64,000 nucleotides of DNA, taken from assembly GCA_012861695.1 (NCBI GenBank), contig JAAOOA010000321.1, positions 1 to 64,000 of the forward strand, in the 5' to 3' direction. Of the stretch, positions 1 through 10,557 are shown one piece after another; position 1 is the first letter of the stretch, and every line of letters begins with the position of its first letter. Origin of the DNA: Trematomus loennbergii (Eukaryota > Chordata > Actinopteri > Perciformes > Nototheniidae). The notes under the pieces are model-generated. The model was not told where the DNA came from and did not search any database. It saw nothing but the letters and a program-made list of their open reading frames with translations. The translations under genes were made by a program, and so were the position numbers.

Positions 1-168
1 TAAAAATCATATTTTAATTTTTTAACACTTTTTGTTAACTAGATAATTCCATATGTGTTCTTTCATAGTTTTGATGTCTTCAGTATTAATCTACAAAGTA
101 GAAACAAATTAAAATAAACAAAAACCATTGAATGAGAAGGTGTCCAAACTTTTGACTGGTACTTATAT
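1..168. mobile_element. Tc1/mariner terminal fragment, copy 1
   Basis: This is the outer end of an old Tc1-like transposon. The stretch at 141-164, a phrase meaning roughly 'gtgtccaaacttttgactgg', is the end found in many fish Tc1 elements (recognised from memory). The matching region of copy 2 (36,165-36,487) carries more of the same end, including bases that once encoded the transposase C-terminus. The element therefore continues to the left of the window. No coding capacity remains here. This piece also marks the left edge of the large duplication as far as the window shows it. Confidence 0.7.
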
Positions 169-330
169 AAAACACACACATTTTAATATTTAGCAGGTTC
201 CCTCATCTATAATTATTTACACAAGCGCAACTTTGAACATGTACAGCAGTAAAATGCAACATACAAAATAATCAAGAAACATCATAAATTGAACACTCAC
301 AGGGAACATTTTACTGCACCATCATTACTT

Positions 331-636
331 AGACCCTCCAGAAAAACGCGGGCTAAAATCCTTGATTATGCGGGCTAAAATCCTTGATTATGCAATTAAA
401 CATGCGGGGTTTTTATGTGATTTTATGCGGTGAAGTTGCGAAATATGCGGAAATATGCTAAATATGCGAAAAGTTGCGAAATATGCGGGAAGCGGAAAAA
501 AGGTGATTCTTCTCCCACACCCTGTTACTAGGCTACTACTGAATGAAAGTGAGCCATTTCAAAGAGTTCCTATGATAAACAAGCATACTAGAAGCAAGCT
601 ACATCACAAAGTGTGTTTATATATGGGCTATTTTAA

Positions 637-672
<36 letters not shown>

Positions 673-1190
673 ACTCTTCTCCGCCTCATTCTGTTTTCAT
701 TTACTCGTTCGTTATCTGACCAGCTTCAATCTTGTAGGCTACTCACCTCGTTTCTTGTAGCCCTCGAAAGGGTTTTGGAGGTTGATGCCTCGGTGAACGC
801 GAGTTGTTTGGCTTTCTTGTCCGCAGCAGCAGAAAGCATTTTCGAATGTTTGAATTAATCAAAGTGGGTCGTCACCGTCGATTTTCTCTTATGCTCCAAC
901 ACACAGTTGCACGGGGTGCAGAATAGTTTCCCCCCACTTTCGTTCAAGACATCAGGGTACTGCTTTGCCCGGTCTTTAGCAGAAATGTTCGTCGGTAAAT
1001 GAGATGGATTCGATTTTTTGATCTTGGTGTGTTCTCTCTCGAGTTCACTTTTTTTTTCTCAACTTTGTGTGGAAAAATGCGGGGATTATGCGCCCTTTTA
1101 ATAAATATGCACCCTTTTACAAATCTGCGCCATTTTGCTGATTATGCGGTAAATTATGCGATCGCATAATCGCGTTTTTCTGGAGGGTCT
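331..1190. mobile_element. Non-autonomous TIR transposon present only in copy 1
   Basis: The element begins AGACCCTCCAGAAAAACGCG and ends with the exact reverse complement. The matching place in copy 2 (about 36,651) is an empty site, so the insertion boundary is seen directly. Flanks repeat ATTACT, extendable to 8 bp with one mismatch, which fits a hAT-like target duplication, though the superfamily is uncertain. Subterminal regions are crowded with TATGCG and TTGCG words on both sides (about 355-495 and 1,070-1,165), which could be transposase-binding repeats. A CA microsatellite lies inside. No transposase frame was seen. Confidence 0.8.
637..674. repeat. CT/CA microsatellite
   Basis: A short run of CT followed by about 14 CA dinucleotides, inside the copy-1-specific transposon. 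Confidence 0.9.
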
Positions 1191-1611
1191 AATTACTTTT
1201 ACATAAGAAGGTGCCGTAAAATGTTCTGTTAATACTTGCATACTTTTACTTAAATAAGCTTTGAATGCAGGATTTTAATTTTTTAACAGAGTATTTTAAT
1301 TATATACTGTAGGTGTAGTGTATCTGTGAACGATCCCAAATACAATTCCTTGTTTAAATTGCGACTAGTGCTACGCCAGAAGAAAAAACCCTTTTTCATT
1401 TTTAACTGGAAGTGGAAAGGGGCTGGGCTACATAAGGTGAATTGAGCCAACAAAAATACACAATAGGTGGGACTAAGAAAGATAATGTGAAAATATAAGA
1501 ACAAAGGCATTAATTAGGGCTGCAAAATGTCTCCCATTGTAATGGTGATTAGATTTGTAAATGCTAACACTTAACAGTTTGTTCTGACTGTGTGTTTCCT
1601 GTTTCCTGCAG
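1191..1611 (+). other. Intron 3' part and splice acceptor upstream of ZNF exon 2, copy 1
   Basis: No gene is seen in this stretch. It ends in a pyrimidine-rich tract and TTTCCTGCAG at 1,602-1,611, a good splice acceptor that places the start of ZNF exon 2 at 1,612. The same sequence precedes exon 2 in copy 2. Confidence 0.6.
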
Positions 1612-2558
1612 ATGTCCAGCTGCTGGTGGTGGTTAAAGAAGAGCTTCTCCCTGACCAGCAGGAGTGGAGCACCAGTCTGGACCAGGAGGACCCAGAGCCC
1701 CCCCCACACATTAAGCAGGAACAGGAGGAACTCAGGATCAGTCAGGAGGGAGAGCAGCTTCAGGAGCTGGAGGAGGCTGATATCACCAAGTCCACTTTCA
1801 CTCCTTACCCTGTGAAGAGTGAAGATGATGAAGAGAAACCTCAGTCCTCACAGCCTCATCAAAGACAAACTGAACACATGGAAACGGAAGCTGATGGAGA
1901 TGACTGTCGAGGACCAGAACCAGCCAGGAACTCAGATCCAGAGAGCAGTTTACAACCAAAGACTGAGCACGACACTGGAAACTCTTCTGAACCTGACACT
2001 GGAGACTCTTCTGAACCTGACACTGAAGACAGTTTTGATTGGAAAGATACCATTGAACCTGCATCAGGCTCAAACTCACTGAAAAATAGACATGAATCTG
2101 TCAGTCATCCACGACGTAGTGCTGAAAATAAAACATTCAGCTGCTCAGTCTGTAAGAAAGCTTTTTCACAGAGTGGAAGTTTAAAGACACACATGAGAAC
2201 CCACACAGGAGAGAAGCCATTTAGCTGCTCAGTTTGTACCAAATCTTTTGCACAGAGTGGACATTTAAATGAACACATGAGAGTCCACACAGGAGAGAAA
2301 CCATTCAGCTGCTCAGTTTGTACCAAATATTTTGCACAGAGGGGACATTTAAAGGAACACATGAGAGTCCACACAGGAGAGAAACCATTCAGCTGCTCAG
2401 TTTGTACCAAATCTTTTGTGCGGAGGGGACATTTAAAGGAACACATGAGAGTCCACACAGGAGAGAAACCATTCAGCTGCTCAGTTTGTACCAAATCTTT
2501 TGTGCGGAGTGATCATTTAAAGACACACATGAGAGTCCACACAGGAGAGGAAAAATAG
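1612..2558 (+). CDS. C2H2 zinc-finger protein, exon 2, copy 1 (five fingers)
   Basis: This is the large last coding exon of a fish-type zinc-finger gene, expected to act as a sequence-specific DNA-binding protein in the nucleus. The reading frame enters from the acceptor with the split codon G|AT ([11 protein letters not shown]). About 175 acidic, proline- and serine-rich residues follow, including [14 protein letters not shown] and a duplicated SSEPDTGD motif, which match the linker seen in many fish ZNF genes. Five canonical fingers (C-x2-C-x12-H-x3-H) joined by TGEKP linkers occupy the last 140 residues; helix residues read QSGSLKT, QSGHLNE, QRGHLKE, RRGHLKE and RSDHLKT. The frame ends in GEEK-stop before a decayed further finger. 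Exon 1 must be upstream of the window; its counterpart for copy 2 is at 27,016. Copy 2 has four fingers. It is an open exon, but whether this copy has a working promoter cannot be seen. Confidence 0.88.
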
Positions 2559-2641
2559 AGCTGCAAGTTTGTGACAAAATATTTAAATGGCGTAATCATT
2601 TCAAAAGACACAAGTGTGTTGGTCGTCAGCTGCTTCTGTAA
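2559..2641 (+). pseudogene. Decayed terminal zinc finger, copy 1
   Basis: Directly after the TAG stop, a shifted frame reads VCDKIFKWRNHFKRHKCVGR and ends in TAA at 2,639-2,641. This matches the C-terminal finger (KRHKCVGRQ) common in fish ZNF genes, as recalled. The stop plus a one-base shift have cut it off. Copy 2 shows the same loss, so it predates the duplication or was spread by conversion. Confidence 0.65.
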
Positions 2642-4536
2642 CTGTAAGGGAATACATTTGTCTATTTTGTATCCTAATGACGTAATGCCGTTACATGTAA
2701 TACGGTACTCCCTAAGCCTGATTTCACCCACCTGCAACCGATTCGCGAATAATCACAAATGTTCATTTCTTTGACCCCTTGTCTCGACTATTTCTTGTTT
2801 AATAATCGTTACATCTCCTCAGGACCAAGTTCCCGTGTCCTGCCTTTCACCTGCTGATCACCCACTGCTCATTTAAGGTGGACTCACCTTTACAAGGGAC
2901 CAGCTAGTCTTAGTGTCTTAATGCAAACGTTTTGTAAAGTGATGCTAGACCAAAAACGTGCTGTTGGGTTGTGTGCTCTCTGCAGGACGGTGTCTGTACT
3001 CAAAGATTGTTTATGAAATGAGAGCTTCACTCTGTTTTTGTTGTCTAAACAACGCCAACAGAGCAATACGTCTTCTTTCCAGCAGATGGCATACATGTTA
3101 CATCATCCAGTTCAACTGTCATCCACATATTAATGATTCAAAACAGCAATGTGTAAGATATGGCTAGTGATTGACTAGTTCAACAGAATGTGAAGAGGTT
3201 ACAGTCTTGAGGCCGTGTCCAATATGTTTATGTTTTGTTTGATTAAATCTACTGAAATGAGCATTCAATGACTAAATTATTCTTAATTACTGTCATTACA
3301 TCATGGGTTTGCATTGCAATATCAGAACGCATAAAACCCAACTTTATTTCTTCCAAGTTGCGGGTGTTCATTGTTTAGAAGTCCGCTGTGTTTCATCCAA
3401 GCGTCCACTTCGTGCTCCGATAATGCTGAAAGTATCTGTTGTATGCTTTACCTGCTCCAGTAACAAAAGTGTAATTACTGGACAGAGACAAGAGATAGTG
3501 GATGGATCCAGAGGAGAACCAGAAGATAGTCCGTATAGAGCCTTCAGGTTCTGAAAATTATCAGGGATAGAGCTAGAAAGAAACTCTAAAACCTGAATAG
3601 AGCTAGAAGATAGCCAGTACAAAGCCAAGAAAGACCCAGTAGAAGACAGGAAGGAGCCAAAAGAGTTTGTGTCTTTTAATATTCAAGCTCTTCTCTTAAG
3701 ATATTAGAACTTTCTATCTCAACATGTATCCTTTTATTCCAATTAAAAATAAACTCAAATTTTTACTGCCAATTATTGAGATTGTTTCACAGCTTTATCT
3801 TAAATATTTAGACTTGTTTCTTTACATATAGATTACATAGGATGAACAGCACGATCCACTCTGCTGGATTCTGCCCAAATCTGCTCAAAATGCATGCAAA
3901 CATCTCGCATCTCGTTCTGGATTCATAGTGAAGTGTATTAGATGTTCTGCACTCTTATTATTATGTATTTAATATAAAGTGAAATACCCATAAAGTCAGA
4001 AAAGAAAAGAGACTCACTTAAGGAAAAAGGTTCTGAACCAGTGAGAGTTCTTCATTTGCACATAAACATGGTCAAATATTTAAAGTTGTGACCAGATGGT
4101 GTCGCCCTAATCCGTGTATCTACGGTCCATTTGTTTTTCTTTATTACACAAGTGAGCGGAAGAGCGTCTGAGAGGCTTTTCTTTTACCTTACTAAATGGT
4201 CTAATGGTCATTGGAGCGAGGGGCGGGGAAGAAACTGCGGAAGTGATTTCAAAACAAAAGCCCTTGGAACGGTGATATTATAAACAACGGGAAACAAGGT
4301 GAGTTTAGTGATCACAACGAAAACGGCCAAGACACATATTGAGCCCAGAAAATGAATGTTATTAAGGGCTGTAAATATAATAGGCCTATGTCTAAAATGG
4401 ACAACATTGTTAGGAGATTTAAACTATACAGCGATTCTGCACTGCGGTCAACTCAGCCGTCTCTCTCTTTTTCAAATCAGCTGCTCTTCATTTTTTCCCT
4501 GCTATTTTCAATGAGTGATACAAATATTTTTTACCA
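2642..4536. other. Non-coding 3' flank of ZNF, copy 1
   Basis: I see no supported gene here. One part stands out: 4,140-4,320 has a GC box (GGGGCGGGG near 4,216), an ETS-like CGGAAGTGAT, and GGAAACAAG followed by GTGAGT, which could be a promoter with a first non-coding exon. No coding sequence downstream supports it. The rest is AT-rich unique-looking DNA repeated in copy 2. Confidence 0.4.
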
Positions 4537-5092
4537 CAAGTTCTTAATACAACTGACACTGTTGGACTCGGTACTAGTTTTACTGCTACCAGAAATGAAA
4601 TGAAGTACTTTTACTGTGTACTTTGTGAGTAATCCTCTGTCAGAGTCCCCTCCATAGTACATAATGCATGTTTTCTGCTGTCTTTGATGAGTGATAAAAA
4701 TACAATTTTACCATTAGTTCTTAATGAAATTGATACTGTTTGACTTTGTATTAGTTAGCCTACTACTAAAAATATACATTGAAGTACTTTTACTGTGTCT
4801 TTATTGAGAAATCCTCTGTCAAAGTCCCCTGCTGAGAACCAAATCAAGCCACTTCTGCTAAGTTTGATGAGGGAATAATGTTTTGTTGCCATTAGTTCTT
4901 CGTGAGATTGATCCTGTTGGACTCAGTACTAGTGAAACTACCCCCACAAGTACTATGAAGTACTTACTGTATTTTTCCAGTAATCCTCTGTCAATGTCCC
5001 CTCCTGAGTACAAGAATGCATGTTTTTCTTTTAATAAGCGTTAAAAAACCTTTCTTCCTGAGACTGATATTGTTGGACAGAGTATTTTAAGA
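4537..5092. repeat. Degenerate ~178-bp tandem repeat, copy 1
   Basis: The words AGTTCTT, TGTTGGACTC and AATCCTCTGTCA recur in order. AGTTCTT starts are at 4,539, 4,716 and 4,894, giving periods of 177 and 178 bp; a fourth, shorter unit starts near 5,050. Units are diverged from each other but each matches its partner in copy 2, so the array is older than the duplication. Confidence 0.75.
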
Positions 5093-5297
5093 GGATGGTA
5101 GACATGATATCAGCACTATTTCCAGTCAGTACTCCAGCAGCAGCTTTTGTACACCTTGAAAGTCTTTAGAGTCTGGCCTGGATAGCTGGTCCCAACTATC
5201 CTTCAGCAAAGTGACACACTCTGTCACATGGTTGCCCTCTTATGATGCTGCTGTCTTTTAATATATAATTATTCCTCTGCCACTAGTTCGTACGTTA

Positions 5298-6615
5298 GTC
5301 AAAATGACCCCCAAGGATCAAAGTGTAAAGTAAACTTGAGGATAACAGGAAGACAAAAGTGAAGTCTTTGTTCTTTAATGTGAAAGTGAAGCGTCTCTGG
5401 CTGTCCGTCACTTTGGATATGAGTTCAGTTTAGTTGTTTGTTACCTTCTTATTCTCCAAGTCCTCTAAAGGTTTAGTAAATCAAAGCAGCATTTACTCCT
5501 CATTGTGGCTCCGCTGTTACTCTGATTCTGGCCCAGTATAACAATTAACTCTACTCATGAGTTACTTCGTTACTGCTCTTTACTACCATGCAGTGGTGTA
5601 GTGTAGTGAAGTACATTTACTCAAGTATTGTGCAATATTGTGGTACTTGTACTTTACTTGAGTATTTCCATGACATCCTACTTTAGCATAACATTAGCCT
5701 AAAGCTAGCATTAGCATAGAGCTAGCTAGCAGCTAGACCATGAGTGGTAAGAACCAGAGAAGACAATGTAAAACGAATATTATTGAAAATTATGATAACC
5801 GTTCCAACATCAGTAGCTATCTATCTTTACCTTAGTCACTCGCGCTGACTGAACTCAATGACGTTTTTGGAACGTTTTGGCTAACACAGCTGCAACTCAT
5901 CTCCACCTGATTTCCCGCTTATGGTCATGGCTGCATGGAAATTACACATGACTTTGCGCAATGTAATACTAGTGAGAGTCATACCAGCAAAGCCTCCACA
6001 CCAACCTTGACACTTTGAGTCACACCCTACGTGACGTTTACACATACTTTTAATACAAAAATGATCAGCATAAATTATTGAATATACGTGGTCCTTACCT
6101 TTTTGAAATAATGTAGGCTCCCCTTCCAGACACAGGTTGTTCTCCGCCATGAGATAAAGAAAAAAGGCGCACTAAAACCGGAAGTGTAATTAACTCCAAC
6201 TGGAGTGCATGCAATCAACTCCCTTAAAAACACCGGCCTTAGAGCTTTGTCAGCACTGCAAGTGTTAAAAGAACACCCAAATCAACACTTATCAACTCAA
6301 AATAATTGACACTGAAACATTAACACTATTTCACACTGCAGAATTTGCTGTGTTGATGATGATGTTGATGTGTTGATCAAAGTTGATGGAGAGAAAAGCG
6401 GCAGCGGTGGTGTAGTCCGGGTACAATCCGCATCAACATATAGTAAGTATTGTGCAATATTGTGGTACTTGTACTTTACTTGAGTATTTCCATTATATGC
6501 TACTTTATACTTCTACAATTTGGAAACCAGTATTGTACTTTTTACTGCACTACAATTATTTGACAAAATTAGGTACTAGTTACAAATTCAGATTATTAGC
6601 TAAAAGAGAATATGA
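5298..6615. repeat. Interspersed repeat split by a ~780-bp segment, copy 1
   Basis: Bases 5,298-5,690 and 6,445-6,615 match one continuous sequence at 23,765-24,270. It contains the fish repeat with many 'tacttgtactttacttgag' words. At this locus a middle segment (about 5,692-6,444) interrupts it, and about 65 bp is present on both sides (from 5,622 and from 6,445). The interrupting segment holds a possible minus-strand first exon (6,099-6,150). The family could be an old non-autonomous transposon; I cannot classify it. Confidence 0.6.
6099..6150 (-). CDS. Possible first coding exon, MAENN-, copy 1
   Basis: On the minus strand an ATG with good context (ATCTCATGGCGG) opens 17 codons, MAENNLCLEGEPTLFQK, and then meets AAAAAG|GTAAGG, a near-perfect splice donor. 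Just upstream are ACTTCCGG, an ETS-type site, and a polypyrimidine tract (CCTTTTTTCTTT) like a TCT initiator. I do not recognise the protein and found no second exon. It may be a host promoter, or a relic inside a repeat. The same exon is unchanged in copy 2 (41,491-41,542). Confidence 0.35.
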
Positions 6616-6619
6616 CTAA

Positions 6620-7205
6620 ACTATTATTTATCTTTTCTCCACATCCATGACATCGTTTCACATCGTGAGGTGACACAGAATCGAAGGGTACCCTCATTAT
6701 CACTCAATTATACGAAATCGCGACATTATAAACAAAAACAGACATCAAAACATGTGGCGCTATGTAGCTAAAAATGCTAACATGGTTACCTTGTCTCTGT
6801 AGTCTGCTCCAAAGTGGTCTTCAATGGCATTAAAACGATAAAAACGCTGCTGAAGTTAATCCATAGGTTAATCCAATGTGTCTGTGTCCCTTTGAAATTA
6901 TTTCTGATAATCCATGAGCAATAAAACGGATAATCCATGCTTTTCCGTTTCTAGATGTCAGAGCGAGAGATAGCTTCACTCTCATGCAAAACTACATGCG
7001 CAAAGCCCCCACCTTTTTGTTTTAAAACGTGTGTGTGTGTGGGGGACTCCCCCTTCGATTATTTGGCTCTAATGGTCAGAAAGAGGTGTCAACCATCAAA
7101 ATTGAGCAAGGGGGGCCAGAGATATGGAAAATCCACCCAAATGACCCCAGAAGTGGTTTCTTTTTGCTAAATCTCTCTAAAAAGGTCAAATGTTTTGGGG
7201 ACAAC
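6620..7205. mobile_element. Fragment of a piggyBac-like interspersed element, copy 1
   Basis: This stretch matches the two flanks of the DIRS element (30,170-30,533 and 35,946-36,160), and in reverse a piece at 59,770-59,867. Copies elsewhere end in TTAA followed by CCTGTTAAG, which suggests a TTAA-targeting element such as piggyBac. No end is preserved here. It shows the uninterrupted sequence around the DIRS insertion point (about 6,925). Confidence 0.5.
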
Positions 7206-7585
7206 GTGGTCTGACGTGGTAATAATACAAGTGTGACATTATTTCTGAAGGCTCCCGCACACATAATATTTCCAGTACAGATGTAGTTATTGTGAGTTTG
7301 GATATGCACTTTATGCAAATGATAAGTTAGTTACTGTTAGTAAAAACAGTAAGGTTAATACTGGGATGTTTCTTACACTAAGACTGAAATACTGAGGGTT
7401 AAAGCTCCCATGTCATGCTTTTCCGGTTATTACCCGTCCCCTTGTGTGTTATGAAGGTTTTTATGCATGTAAACGGTGTGCAGAGTCAAAACCCTCAAAG
7501 TACACCCTGTAGCGAGTAAAACTCTAACACAGAAAATACCTCCCCAAAACGCCTCGTTGGAGATACGTCACTGTCCATTTGATTC

Positions 7586-7621
7586 TTCCGGGTACCGCAT
7601 GATGTCATGCGGTACCCGGAA
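7586..7621. promoter_or_regulatory. 36-bp near-perfect palindrome upstream of THAP, copy 1
   Basis: Two 17-bp arms (TTCCGGGTACCGCATGA and its complement) flank a 2-bp centre. The arms begin with TTCCGG, a core ETS-type site, and the centre reads TGATGTCA, similar to a CRE. A CCAAT word and another CCGGAAG follow at about 7,631-7,640. The site lies ~115 bp upstream of the THAP start codon, so it could be promoter DNA. In copy 2 three bases are missing from one arm. Confidence 0.6.
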
Positions 7622-7925
7622 CAAAATGGACCAATCCGGAAGAGCTATGGCCACACCCAGCGGCGCTGGCCGCACCCTCTGCCAGCCTAACATTTACTGT
7701 TGGAAGCTCTGGTTCAGTTCACAATCGATCCAGTCATGCCAATGCCAAGGACCTGTTTCCTGAAATGTGAGGAGAAATCTCAGCTGTTTGTCTTACCGAC
7801 GGAAGAACCACGACGAAGTCAGTGGTTGAAATTTCTTTTTAACATTGTTCCTTCAGAGGTTCGAAGAACGTTACTGTGTGTGCGGCATTTCACAGACGAA
7901 AGCTTCCAAAACATTGCCCAGTTTG

Positions 7926-9329
7926 CAGAGGTGGGGACTCGAGTCGCATATTTTTGGACTTGAGACTTGCTTGACTAACATTGATAAAAGACTTGACTTG
8001 ACTTTGACTTGGTATTCATGACTTGAGACTTGACTTTAGCTTGAGATAGATTACTTGAAAGGACTTGACTGTTTAAAATTAAATATTTGCGTTTGTTTTT
8101 GTAGTGAGATATTACGTTTAATTTTTCGAAATGTGATTGGGTGATTATAGCGCCGTGCGCGCAAACCTGGCAACCCACTAGACACAGGAGCGTCAGTTAA
8201 CATGGCAGCGGCTAGCGTTACTCCACAAATAGTGAAGTTTGGATTCAAGGATTATGTTGTTGATGACGCTAATAAGAAGAGAACAGCGGTATGCAGGGTC
8301 TGCAGTATAAAGATCAGTGACACGACCACCAAAACATCCAACTTCATTCGTCACTACAAAAAACCCACAGAGAAAGGTGCGTGAATATGTTGTGTTAGCT
8401 AGAAAGCTAACGTTAAGTTTAAGCTACGTTAGACTTGGTTTCAAATCGATTAAGCATTGCAAAGAGAAGACAAAACGGTAAATGAACACAAGAACCGCCA
8501 AGGGATTCATTTGTACTAACCCCGATACTGACGGGCTGTCAGGAGAGGGAGAGAGAGAGAGGAAAAGAGATGCCTCGTTTATTTCCCCTGTGTTATTATC
8601 AGAAGTTACTGTAAACTGTTGAATAATGTAGTTCATCTACTTTTAGTAGTTTGTTTAAATGTTTTAATTATGTTGTTTTTGTTTGTAGAAGTGCATCATT
8701 CCTTGATTTATTGTAAAATGAATCTGAACTGTTTGATCTGTTATGATGATAAACTGAAGCCATTTCTAAATTAACCCAATTAAGTGAGTTTTAAATCGTC
8801 CTACTTAGTTTATAAGGAAATGATTTAGAGGAACAAATTAAATGATTTGAAAATGATATCTATGTAGGTGCTGATGCTGTTAGCGGTTCTAGTGTTAACA
8901 GACATTTAAATTAAATATGTGTAATGGCAAATGCCATATATGATTTTCTTACCTGGAATTCTGCCTTTTTGAACAGACTTTTTGATTGAGTCCTAGCTAT
9001 ATTGGCTGCAGTTCTAGGGTTAATATGAATCTAATATGATTGTCATTGGTCTAAATTAGATTTCAAATGATTAACTGTGTATGTAATGAAGATCATAGTG
9101 TGGGTTAAATCCATTTTCATAACCACTGTCTTTTAACTGATTTAAATGCGGAAACTGGGCTTATTCATCAGAATTTTGTATGACTTGACTTGACTTGCTT
9201 GACCTGAGCAATGACTTGACTTGACATGCTTGACTCTCACCACAGTGACTTGGGACTTGCTTGATACTTGTAGGTCAAGACTTGAGACTTGCTCATGACT
9301 TGCACATGTAGGACTTACTCCCACCTCTG
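7926..9329 (+). mobile_element. hAT element A with BED-finger fragment, in the THAP exon, copy 1
   Basis: Ends are CAGAGGTGGG and CCCACCTCTG. The flanks carry an exact 8-bp duplication, CCAGTTTG (7,918-7,925 and 9,330-9,337), as expected of hAT insertions. Terminal regions contain many ACTTGACTTG words. The inside retains only a first exon of a BED-type zinc-finger transposase; the catalytic region is gone. A closely similar element lies at 14,085. Confidence 0.88.
8202..8384 (+). pseudogene. BED zinc-finger transposase exon, hAT element A, copy 1
   Basis: The frame MAAASVTPQIVKFGFKDYVV continues to KRTAVCRVCSIKI and SNFIRHY, which is the first part of a BED finger (C-x2-C then H-x-H). A base is missing in the A-rich tract, so the last zinc ligand (H in KKKH of element B) is lost to KKPTEKGA. 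It is a relic of a ZBED-like hAT transposase, with a splice-donor-like GTGCGT nearby. Confidence 0.7.
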
Positions 9330-10557
9330 CCAGTTTGAGGCCAGATATGCACAGCATTTGAAACTGAAGGACGATGCTATTCCTAGTTTGTTTGGACCGT
9401 TTGGAGCAGGGGAAGATTTGGGTACACAACCTGTAAGTTTGCATTGTTATTTGTGTATTTATCAAACAAGACTGTTTAAATGTGTAAACTGTGTCGGACT
9501 GCTAAGCCATTAACACAGTGCTAACTGTGCTAACTAAGTTGCTAGCGTTTCCATATATCAACTCTAACATCAGCAGATGGCCTTACATACATGTATCTCA
9601 TAGCAGGAGAATGTCTGCATTCACACACGAAATACTCATAGACAGTATACTCCGGGTGATTTGCCGTACGGTCAGTCGCGAAACGTAATTACATTATAGC
9701 TGGCGTAGCGTGTATGCTACCGAGCTAACCAACGGAGCTAGACATGGGTTTGCTTGGGAAACATTTTTGTTATGCCAGCTACAATGAATGTAGCAGACTA
9801 CCCGTATAAGATTGCAATTGTAAACACGTTCTTGCTAGCCTAATATGAACCACTAGCTTTTGTTCATAGTAGTTTTATTACACTACATTATAGTTGCCGT
9901 TCCTCCGAGCTAGCGTTCATATCGTGTTAGCTACCAAAGTAAACAAGAAATCTAGGTTAGCATATTAGCTGGCAAGTTTACTGTGTTGATAAGATAGATG
10001 GATTAGATAGATCCACACTCCTACCACAACTACTACTAACGAATCTAAAACAACTAAGTTTCTCTAATATTTTGTGATTTGCATTTGATTTCGTCCAGCC
10101 AGATCCTGCCGGACGGGACTACCACACTGATGCATCGTCCTAAAAAGTCCCGGCTGCGATAGGCAAGATGCCGACAACGGGGAGGAATTGATGATATACC
10201 GTGTATATATGTATATTTATGTTCATTTTGTACATTTCTAAAAATAAAGTTTCCTTTCTTCCCTGAATTATTTGCTCCTATAACATATCATTCATATATA
10301 GCAAACCATGATTTGATTTCTCATCAAACAGTAGTAGTTTATTACAGGTAAAAATAACTTACTCTTTGTTATGACCGGCTCGTAGGCCACAACGGAAAGA
10401 CAAGAGGCGCGTTCACACCAAGTACTTTTCCCACAGTAGTTCATGAGAACTTTAGTTCATGAGAGTTATTTTAGTTCTGACGAACTAAAGCAGATCGCGT
10501 TCACACCAAAATGAGTTCCTGGGGGTGGATTAGGCAAATGAGCCGCTGACGTCACTT

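Larger units (their letters stand above)
7736..10143 (+). pseudogene. THAP-domain gene, two exons, exon 1 split by a hAT element, copy 1
   Basis: THAP domains are zinc-dependent DNA-binding modules. The frame starts MPMPRTCFLKCEEK, giving the first C-x3-C pair. Then follow the FVLP and QWLKFL region, LLCVRHFTDESF with the C-x2-H pair, and DDAIPSLFG, equivalent to the AVPTIF box. The frame is broken at 7,925 by a hAT insertion; it resumes at 9,338 after the repeated 8-bp target CCAGTTTG. Counting the target once, exon 1 is 285 bases (95 codons) and ends at 9,432 before GTAAGT. Exon 2 starts at 10,099 after TTTCGTCCAG and stops after 14 codons at 10,143; AATAAA is at 10,243-10,248. The ancestral protein would be about 109 residues, essentially a lone THAP domain. 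With the insertion the product is truncated inside the domain, unless the hAT is spliced out. The gene lies inside the TTAA-flanked composite. Confidence 0.72.

Noticed and set aside
1859..2079. Overlapping frames in the ZNF acidic linker
   Set aside because: Alternative-frame shadows; the spliced frame with the fish ZNF motif is the supported one.
2105..2494. Minus-strand frame over the zinc fingers
   Set aside because: Repetitive shadow of the real plus-strand fingers; the same occurs in copy 2.
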